DNA from: Eutypella sp. D-1
Taxonomy: Eukaryota; Ascomycota; Sordariomycetes; Xylariales; Diatrypaceae
Direction of reading: 5' to 3'
Assembly: GCA_023313575.1 (NCBI GenBank)
Contig: JAJTTP010000007.1
Location: 2,203,358-2,267,357, forward strand
DNA length: 64,000 nucleotides
Below, one piece after another: positions 55,938-64,000 of the stretch. Within the stretch, counting starts at the first letter, position 1, and each line of letters begins with the position of its first letter. Position numbers and translations under genes: made by a program. The notes below the pieces were generated by a model. The model had not been told where the DNA came from. It did no database searches and saw only the letters and a list, made by a program, of their open reading frames with translations.

Positions 55938-56367
55938 TGTTATGACCGGTCGGGCCATTGGGCCTAGTGGGGCTAACATAATAAGAAAAGATCCCTAATT
56001 TAAGTTTTAAAGAAAAGATAGCTATATTAAAATAAGCCATATGCGCCATATAACCAGGAAAAATCGGTTAGATCGATAATAATCTTAACGATGTTAAATT
56101 TTTATACTCGGATACGATCTTAACGATTTAATAATAATTATATATTTTAATGTTAAAAATAAAAGATATAAATAATATATAATTACGTTTATTACCTTTT
56201 TTTTAAATAGTTTTTAAGCTTATTAATTTATAATATAATTTGGTTATTTAAAACATTTTTTTTTTATTATTACCAGACGTGATTACTTATTATTTAAAAC
56301 CCTTAGCATTTTTACTAACATAAATCCCTTGACTGGATTAATAGTTAGGAATAAACTAGCCGTTATA
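55938..56367 (+). mobile_element. Solo LTR 1 (Gypsy-type)
   Basis: 430 bp, begins TGTTATGACCGGTCGGG and ends GCCGTTATA (ancestral end CA changed to TA). Flanks are AAACA (55933-55937) and AAACG (56368-56372): a 5-bp duplication with one RIP-type G-to-A change. No internal element follows. Confidence 0.75.
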
Positions 56368-56426
56368 AAACGGTTAAAACTTTACGGTATTATTAATATT
56401 ATTTAAAAAGTTATCTTCGGATTTAA

Positions 56427-57343
56427 TAAAAGCGACTTTAATTTAATAATATTAAAACGGTGCGATTAAGCTTATATTATAACTGTAAAACTTAAATTTT
56501 ATATTATTATTATTATTATTATTAATATTATTTTTTTTAAAATCATTTAATAATAAAAATAAAATATAATTAAGCTATAATAATAAGCGGATAAAAAACT
56601 ATAAAAATAGCCGTAATAGCTTAATTATATTAAATTAATTATTTTTTTTATTTATCGGTAAAATATTAAATAATAACGCCGTTAAACAGTTTAATAGCAT
56701 TTATTATATAAAAAGTGCCCGTATACCCCTTAATAAATAAAAAGGTTAAAGTAAAAAGGTTATAATAATAAGTTAATTAAGTTAAATAAATTTAATAACA
56801 TTATAAAAGATTATAAAAGATTAAAACGTTAAACGCTTAAGCTTACCGTGTTTTAAATAAAAAGCCGGGTAATAAAAATAACCTTAACTTAATAGTATTA
56901 AAACGGTCCGACTAAGCTTATATTATAATTATAAAATTTAAGTTTTATAATATTATTATTATTATTAATATTATCTTTTTAAAATTATTTAATAATAAAA
57001 ATAAAATACGATTAAATTATAATAATAAGCGGATAAAACAATTATTAAAAGAATAACCATAATAGCTTAATATATTAAATAATTATTTATCTCCTTTTTT
57101 TTATTCGTTAAAAAAATATTAAATAATAACGCTATTAAGCAATTTATTACTTACGTAATTAATTAATAATTTAATAATACTTATTATATAAAAGGTGCTT
57201 ATATACCTTTTAATAAATAAAACAATTAAAGTAAAGAAATTATAAAAGGATTAAGGGTTAGTTTAATTAAGTTTAATAATATCGTAAAGGATTAAAACGT
57301 TAAGCGCTTAAGCTTATTATGTTTTAAATAAAAGGCCGGGTAA
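56427..57343. repeat. Tandem repeat array, units of ~446 and ~471 bp (copies A and B)
   Basis: Copy A begins 56427 and copy B 56873, both with TAAAA..(A/G)C.. near the start, then near-identical blocks (AAACGGT.CGA.TAAGCTTATATTATAA; split by substitutions) and the ending AAA.GCCGGGTAATAAAA. A third, truncated copy C continues after the solo LTR at 57788-57904. Units are RIP-mutated. Confidence 0.7.
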
Positions 57344-57348
57344 TAAAA

Positions 57349-57787
57349 TGTTATGACCCGGTCAGGTTATAAAAGGCTAAGTGGGGCCAATAACAAATCA
57401 CGATTTTATTCGAAAAAACAAAACTTTTAAAAAAACTTAGCCATAATGGGTTAGCTACGTTTTAATCACGTAATAAAAAGGATAGCCAGGATAGCTAATT
57501 ATCTTAATAATTTAAGATAGCTAGGATAGCCAATTATCTTAACGATTTAATAATAACCATATATTCCAGTGTTAAAAATAAAAGATATAAAAAAGTATAT
57601 AATTACGTTTATTACCTTTTTTTTAAATAATTTTTAAATTTACCAGTTTATAATATAACTTAATTATTAAAAGCACCTTTTTTTTTATTATTATTAAACG
57701 TAATTATTTATTGCTTAAAACCTTAGCACTCTTATTAACATAAACCCCTTGACTGGACTAATAGTTAGGAATAGACCAGCCGTTACA
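57349..57787 (+). mobile_element. Solo LTR 2 (variant subfamily), 5-bp TSD
   Basis: 439 bp, begins TGTTATGACCCGGTCAGG and ends AGCCGTTACA. Flanked by perfect TAAAA at 57344-57348 and 57788-57792. The left half differs from LTRs 1 and 3, the right half aligns with them. It lies inside the tandem array: the joined flank would read CGGGTAATAAAAGC, matching the A/B junction CGGGTAATAAAA. Confidence 0.8.
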
Positions 57788-57904
57788 TAAAAGCAACCGT
57801 AACTTAATAATATTTAAACGGTTTTACCGATTTTATGCTAAACTGTAAAACTTAAATTTTATAACATTATTACTATTATTAATATAATTTTTTTAAAATC
57901 ATTT

Positions 57905-58077
57905 AATTATTTTTTTAACCCTTTATAAAAACGATAAAAAATTAAAAACCTATTTAATTTAAAACGTAATTTTATTTATTTATTTTTATATTATATATTT
58001 TATTTATTAATTATAAAATATATAATTTATAGGTTTTATATAATTAATATTTTATTACTTTTTTTTTAATTATTATA
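57905..58077 (+). repeat. Repeat 'a', second copy, inserted in tandem copy C
   Basis: Begins TTATTTTTTTAACCC at about 57905, which is the RIP product of CTGCTTTTTTAACCC, and follows the first copy through TTTATATAATTAATATTTTATTA. It interrupts tandem copy C after ATCATTTAA. It ends at 58077 where the Gypsy LTR begins (TSD candidate TTATA). Confidence 0.65.
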
Positions 58078-58946
58078 TGTAACGGTGTTATGACCGGTCG
58101 GGCCATTAGGCCTAATGGGGCTAACACAGCAAAAAAAAATCCCTAACTTAAGTTTTAAAAAAAAAGATAGCCATATTAAAGTAAACCACATATGCCATAT
58201 AACCAGGAAAAATCGGTTAAATCGATAATAATCTTAACGATATTAAATATTTATACTCGGATATAATTTTAACGATTTAATAATAACCATATATTTTAAT
58301 GTTAAGAATAAAAGATATAAATAATATATAATTACGTTTATTACCTTTTTTTTAAATAATCTTTAAATTTACCAGCTTATAATATAATTTAATTACTTAA
58401 AACACCTTTTTTTTTATTATTACTAAATGTAATTACTTATTATTTAAAACCCCTAACACTTTTGCTAACATAAATCCCTCGACTGGACTAATAGTTAGGA
58501 ATAAACCAGCCGTTATAAACGGCCGGTTTATTCTTAATTATTAATCTAATTAAAGGGTTTATATTAACAGGAGTACTAAGGGTTTTAAGCAATAAATAAT
58601 TACGTTTAATAATAATAATAAAAAAAATGCTTTAAGTAATTAAATTATATTATAAATTAATAAGTTTAAAAACTATTTAAAAAAATAATAATAAACGTAA
58701 TTATATATTATTTATATTTTTTATTTTTAATACCGGAATATAATATTAAATATTAAATCGTTAAAATTATATCCGAATATAACGATTTAATATTATTAGG
58801 ATTATTATCGATTTAACCGATTTTTTTTAATCGTATAACGTATATAGCTTATTTTAATATGGCTATTTCTTTTTAAAAACTGGAATTAAGGATTTTTTTT
58901 TATTATATTAGCCTTATTCGGCTTAATAGCCCGACCGGTTATAACA
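58078..58946 (-). mobile_element. 3' LTR of the Gypsy element (interrupted by solo LTR 3)
   Basis: Minus-orientation LTR. On the minus strand it starts TGTTATAACCGGTCGGG at 58946 and ends CCGTTACA at 58078, interrupted by solo LTR 3 and its duplicated AACGG (58086-58522). Joined length is 8 + 424 = 432 bp, the same as LTR 3. Immediately to the right lies a purine tract on the minus strand. Confidence 0.78.
58086..58517 (+). mobile_element. Solo LTR 3, perfect 5-bp TSD, nested in the Gypsy LTR
   Basis: 432 bp, begins TGTTATGACCGGTCGGG, ends AGCCGTTATA. Perfect AACGG flanks at 58081-58085 and 58518-58522. Left flank reads TGTAACGG, which is the reverse complement of the ancestral LTR end CCGTTACA, so it lies in the end of another LTR in opposite orientation. 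Confidence 0.82.
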
Positions 58947-58965
58947 CGATTTTTCCCTTTTTAAA
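58947..58965 (-). other. Polypurine tract of the Gypsy element
   Basis: On the minus strand AAAAAGGGAAAAATCG lies directly before the LTR start at 58946, the position and composition of an LTR-retrotransposon PPT. Confidence 0.65.
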
Positions 58966-61900
58966 GTTTTATTTTTAAAACCTGTTTTTTTTACGTTTTT
59001 TAATAAGTTTTTCCTTTTTTTTTTTTACGTTCTTTTTTAATTATATTTAATCGTATATTTAAACGTATTAAACCTTTTACGAAAATTACGTAACGTAATT
59101 CTTTTTTAATTATTATGTTATCCGTTAATTTTTCCGATATAGTTTTTTATTTTTATTATAAACGTTATTATTTTAAATATAAGGTTTCGGAATCGGATTT
59201 TTTTTGTTATTTGTTTTATATTTAAAAAACTTAATTTCGGTATAACGTTTTTAATTTTATTAAAAGTGTTTTTTTAATATTATAAATTAAAAACCGAATT
59301 TAAAAAAGTTATAAAAGTTAAAAAACGTATAAAAATACGTATTTAACGTATTTAAAAATAAAAGGAAATATAATATAAAAGATTTAAAAAAGTTAAAGGT
59401 AAAAGAATATCGGGTAAAAAATATACGTTTTATAAGGTTTATTAAAACATTAATAAATTTTAAAGTTATTCCGGATTTTAATTAATTTAAAATAAATATA
59501 TCGGGTAATTTTAATTAAAATATTATTTTTATTAACATTTCCGTTAACGTTAATAAAAATGTTTTAAAAAACGTTAAACGTTTATTAAATAAATAACGGG
59601 TTTTTATATATTTTCGGAATTATTATATCCTTTTTATTTAATTTTATATTTTATTTATTTATCTTTTATCCGTATATTTAAAATCTTTTTTATTTCGTAT
59701 TTATTTATTTTTATTTCGACGTTATTTTATTTTATTTTTATAACGTTTATATTCGTTACGTCCTTAAATAAGGAAATATAAAAAATTAAATAAATTTTAA
59801 TTTTCAATAATAAATTTAATTCGTAATTATTTTTTAATATTTTTTAATAATTAAATACGGTCCGATATATTTATAATTAAGTTTTTTATTAAATCGTTTT
59901 ATTATAATACTTTTTATAACTAAATAAATTATATTTTTTTCCGAAAAAGTTAATTTTTTTAATTTTTTTAAATTATAATATTTATTTATTTATATAATTA
60001 TTTAAGTTATTTTAATATTAACATAGTTTTAATATTATCCGGTCCTTTTTTATAAACATTTTAATAAACGTTTAAAATAAATCCGAAATTAACGTTAATA
60101 AATGTTATTTGTATATTTTTATAATAAATTATATTATAAGCTAATTATATAATAAATAATTATTTTATTTAATTATTTTATTTATAATTAATATATTATC
60201 GAAAATAAGTTTTTAATATTTAATTAATTTATTTTATTTATCCGTTTACTTAAAGTTTAAAAACTGTTATAAATTTAAGGTTTAATTTTAATTTTATTAT
60301 AAAACTTTATTAAAATTTCGATATAAATAATATTTTTTTATCGGAGATAATTTCGAATATAAAGCTATATATTATTATAATATATTATAAAAAGATATAT
60401 ACCATTTATTCCGCGTCGGTATTTTCGTTATATAAAATAAAATAAAAAGAATTTATAAATCGGTTAACGATTATAAATATATTATTATAACCGTTATATA
60501 TCGTTAAATCTTTTAATATCGGTAATTTAATAATAAAATTAAATATAATAAATTTTTATAATTATTTATTTATTAATAATGGTTATAATTTTCCGTAAAG
60601 TTTATATCGTTTTATTTTAATTTTTCCATATATGTTATATCGTTATCGAATATATTATATTATTAATTTTATTTTATTAAATATATAAATCCGTTATAAT
60701 TATTTAAAAATTTGATAATTTTTTAAATATCCGTATAAAAAATATTTATAAATTTTTTATATTAATTATTTTTATAGTTTTTATAATATTTATAACTTAT
60801 TTATTTATTTTTTTATTAATAATTTATTATTATATTATTCGATTTATTTATATAAATAATTTTAAATAATTTTAATAATAATAATATATCGTTATTCCAG
60901 GTATTTTTTTAACGTTTATCGGAATACCGTATATTTAATTAATATATTTTGTTTTTCCATAATAAGTTATTTATTAATAATATTTACTTATCCGTTTTTT
61001 AATCCTTTTTTATAAATAATAATATAATCGAATTCCGTAAAATATTTAATATATTATAACTGTTTTCCGTTAAAGGTTTAAATAATAAAAAAGTATATAA
61101 TATTTTTATGGTCGGTATAAACCTTAATTTAATGCATATTTTTTATAAAATAATGTTTAAATTTTTTAAATACGTTAACGATAATAAAGAATTCCTTATT
61201 ATAAATTAAATAATTAAATTCGGTTTTAATAAATTTATAAAAATAAAATACGATAAAATAAAATTTTCTTTTTTTATTTTATTATTTAATTTATATTCCG
61301 AAAACGTAATTTAAAGCGTTAATTTTTAACTTAACGGGTTTTTTAAAATCGTATATAATAAGTATTAATTCGTTAATAATAACGTTTTTTAATTTTTTAA
61401 AAAATGAGTTTATTTTATTAATTTATATAAACCGTTTATATTTTTTTATTAATTCCGTAAAAAGTGTTATAATATATTTAAATCGTTATATAAACTTCCG
61501 TTAATAATTTATTAAACCGAAAAAAGCTTATATCTTTTTTATATTAATAAATACTTTTTAATTTTTAATAATTATAATTTTTTTAAATTTTATTTTAATA
61601 TATTCGGGGGTAATAATATATCCGAGGAATTCCATTTTTTATATATAAAATAAATTTTTTCGGGTTTTATTAATAAGTTAACGTTTTATAATATTTATAA
61701 TACTTTATACATATGTTTTTTTATGCTATTTTTAAAAATTTAAATAAATAAAAATATTATTAAAATATTTTCGTAAAACGTAATTAATTATATATTAAAA
61801 CGATATTAATATATTAATTAATTTAAAAAATATAATTAAATATTTAAATAAACCGTATTTTATTTTAAAAATTGTTTTTTATTCGTTTCCGGGTTTAATC

Positions 61901-64000
61901 TTAATATAATAATATTTATTTTTAAAATTTAAAGTAATAAATTATTTAGCTTTATATAAACGGTTTTCTATTTTAATAATAAATAATAATAATATCCGGT
62001 TTTTTATAATAATTTCGTTTAATTATCGGTAATCGATTATTAATCGTAATTTGTTATTTTTTTTAATATAAATATAATCGGATATCCGGTTAATAATTTT
62101 AATTATCGAATATATTTTTTCGTTAATTTATTTTTAAAATATTCCCGTAACTTTTTAATTTTAATTTTATTAAGGTTATAAATTTTATAAAATCGTAGCG
62201 TTTTTTTTTATAAAAATAATTTTATAATTTTCTTCGTTATATTATAATAGCTTTTTTTTAAATCTTTTACGAAACATTTTATTATATTTATAATATTATA
62301 ATAACACGTTACGTATTTATAATAATATAATTATTCTTTTTTAAAAAATATTATTAAAAAAGCGGAATCGTTATCGGATAAATGCGATAATTTATTTAAT
62401 CCTTTTTTTATATCCTTTTTTTTAAATTTATCGTATTCTTTTTAATAAGGTTTTTATTATATTTTTATGCCTATATTTATTATCCGTTAAATATTAAGGT
62501 TTATTTTTTAAATTATTATTTAATTAGTTTTTTAATTAATTAATAAATTATATTAATATAGTTATAATTATTTAAAAATTATATCGTATCCTTTTAAAGG
62601 TATAATATCGAAAATAATATTTTATTTTTATCTTTCGATATATACGTTAAATTAATTGGTTTCCCGTAATACGTTTCTTTTATTATATTAAAAAATATAA
62701 CCTTTAACTTTTAATATATTATAAAAATATTATTTCTTTTTTTATAATAATTTTAAAATTATATAATTATTTTCGGTTTTATTATTTATTATAACGGTAT
62801 ATTAATTATTTTTAAGTTTTATTTATATTATAATATATCCGTATCGTTTTTAAGTTTTTAAAATAGCTTATAAATATCGTATTACGTTTTTAAGCCTTAT
62901 AATACCGCTTTATAACCTTAATATAAACGGCTTTATTTTTTTAAATTTTTATTATAAATTTATACGGCGTTATACGGGTTATCGTAACGTTTTTCTTTAT
63001 TAAATTTTTTTTATATATACGGTTATTTTTTTATTATTAATTTTTTATAAAATGTTTAAAACTAATTTTATTAAAAGTAATCTTTTTAAATAAAGTTTTA
63101 TAAATATATAACTCGGTATTTAATAATTTATTTTTTTAATATTAGATTTTATGTTTTTATTATTCGATTTTATTCCGGATCTTTATAATTTTTAGTATTT
63201 AATATATATATTCGTTATAATAATATATTTAATATTCTCCGGAGTAAAATATGTTTTTAACCATTTTTAATTATATAATACGTAATTAACGTAATATATG
63301 ATTTTTTTATACCATTATCGATCGGTTTTATTTTTTTTTGTTTATAAAAAATCGAATCTTTTTTTAATTATTTATTTAATTCGGTTAATAATACCGATTT
63401 TTCGTTCTTTATATTAATAATATTTATATTTTCGATAATTAATAAAATATTTTAAAAAATACGGCATTTAAATTTAAATTCTTTAATTAATAAATTTATC
63501 TTAATTATAAAATTATTATAAATAAATTTTAAATCGTTATTTTTTAAAGCGTTATTAAAATCGTTTAACGTAAGTATTATATATTTTTTATAATTTATAA
63601 TTTTATCGTTTTTTAAATTAATTAATTAATTATTAACTTTTTTTTTTTTTACGAAATAAGTTTTTATAAAAGCTTTTTCTTTATCGTTATTAAAGTATTT
63701 ATTTTATTATTATTAACGTTATTATTTTATTATAACTTAAGTTAATCGTTTAACTTTTTATAACTTTTATTAATAAATATTATTATTTAAATATACGTAA
63801 CGGATTATTCCGAGCGTTTTTTTACTGGTAAAAAGTTAATTTTTTTCGGGTATAAATTTTTAATCCTTATTTTATTTAAGTTTTTTATATCTTTTTTAAA
63901 AATATTTTATTTTATTATAGTTATAATATTTAATATATTATTTACTTTTTTATATTATATTAAGCGTTATAAATTTTAATGCCGTCCCGTAAAATTATTA
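58947..64000 (-). pseudogene. RIP-degraded Ty3/Gypsy internal region (pol relic), runs off window
   Basis: Minus-strand reading, many stops. A reverse-transcriptase region is clear at about 61430-61790: NNIFIY (the YLDDILIY box with both Asp codons turned to Asn by G-to-A), then LLIKPEKF, MEFLGYIITPEYIK, AFFGLINY and FTELIKKYKR in order, with stops between. An RNase H-type start follows at about 61300-61390 (FKKPVKLKINALNYVFG). Weaker integrase-like pieces lie at about 60500-60800. The order RT, RNase H, integrase, PPT, LTR is Ty3/Gypsy. The gag/protease part and 5' LTR must lie beyond 64000. It cannot be active. Confidence 0.8.

Larger units (their letters stand above)
55594..64000. repeat. 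RIP-degraded AT-rich transposon island
   Basis: From about 55610 to the window end, runs of T/A and TpA dominate and there is no ORF of note, whereas the left neighbour has normal composition. The borders of repeats and LTRs are still alignable, with differences mainly C-to-T and G-to-A. This is the pattern of repeat-induced point mutation. Not supported as a centromere: no satellite other than one short array. Confidence 0.88.

Noticed and set aside
55600..64000. Centromere or mitochondrial insertion
   Set aside because: AT-richness first suggested either, but aligned LTRs with TSDs, Gypsy RT remnants and C-to-T type differences explain it as RIPed transposons. No mitochondrial gene was seen.
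1..64000. CRISPR arrays, bacterial operons, ribosome-binding sites or phage genes
   Set aside because: The window is spliced fungal nuclear DNA; short direct repeats are microsatellites without spacers.

Overview
The window is nuclear DNA from a filamentous ascomycete (Pezizomycotina, most likely Sordariomycetes-like). The genes have short GT-AG introns (57-133 nt) with CTAAC-type branch sites and GC-rich third codon positions. The proteins are fungal types: COX20, DUF1996, an AAT permease, an SPT10-like acetyltransferase, and a CBS/PB1 membrane protein. The last 8.4 kb is extremely AT-rich repeat DNA with the look of repeat-induced point mutation (RIP). Taxonomy below subphylum is inference.

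Block 1 (1-15.9 kb) is conserved housekeeping: the 3' part of DNA ligase I, a convergent aldose 1-epimerase, a conserved protein of unknown function, COX20, and the complete DNA polymerase epsilon catalytic subunit. COX20 and POL2 are divergent. Two ACGCGT (MCB-type) sites lie in the shared spacer, which fits cell-cycle control of POL2.

Block 2 (15.9-41.4 kb) is gene-poor accessory DNA. It holds a secreted DUF1996 protein, a small cysteine-rich secreted protein (10 Cys, effector-like), two unknown proteins, an AAT-family amino-acid permease, another unknown protein, a PaxM-like FAD monooxygenase, a D-threonine-aldolase-type PLP enzyme, a 508-aa unknown membrane protein, a PIN/auxin-efflux-type carrier, a broken GLEYA-like adhesin gene, a 209-bp MITE-like element and two tRNA-like relics. 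Nothing ties these genes into one pathway.

Block 3 (41.4-54.2 kb) is conserved again: a CBS/PB1 protein, mitochondrial ribosomal protein uS2m, an RNase H-fold protein, an SPT10-like GNAT protein with an integrase-type H2C2 zinc finger, and the CCT7 chaperonin subunit.

Block 4 (55.4-64.0 kb) is a RIP-degraded transposon island. Its edge carries repeats of a terminal motif shared with the MITE at 39.4 kb. Inside are a ~450-bp tandem repeat, three solo LTRs with 5-bp target duplications (one split by a single RIP-type change), and a minus-strand Ty3/Gypsy element running off the window. One solo LTR sits inside the Gypsy element's 3' LTR, so insertion order can be read from the sequence. All exon boundaries were derived by hand from splice consensus and reading-frame continuity; every multi-exon model closes in frame.
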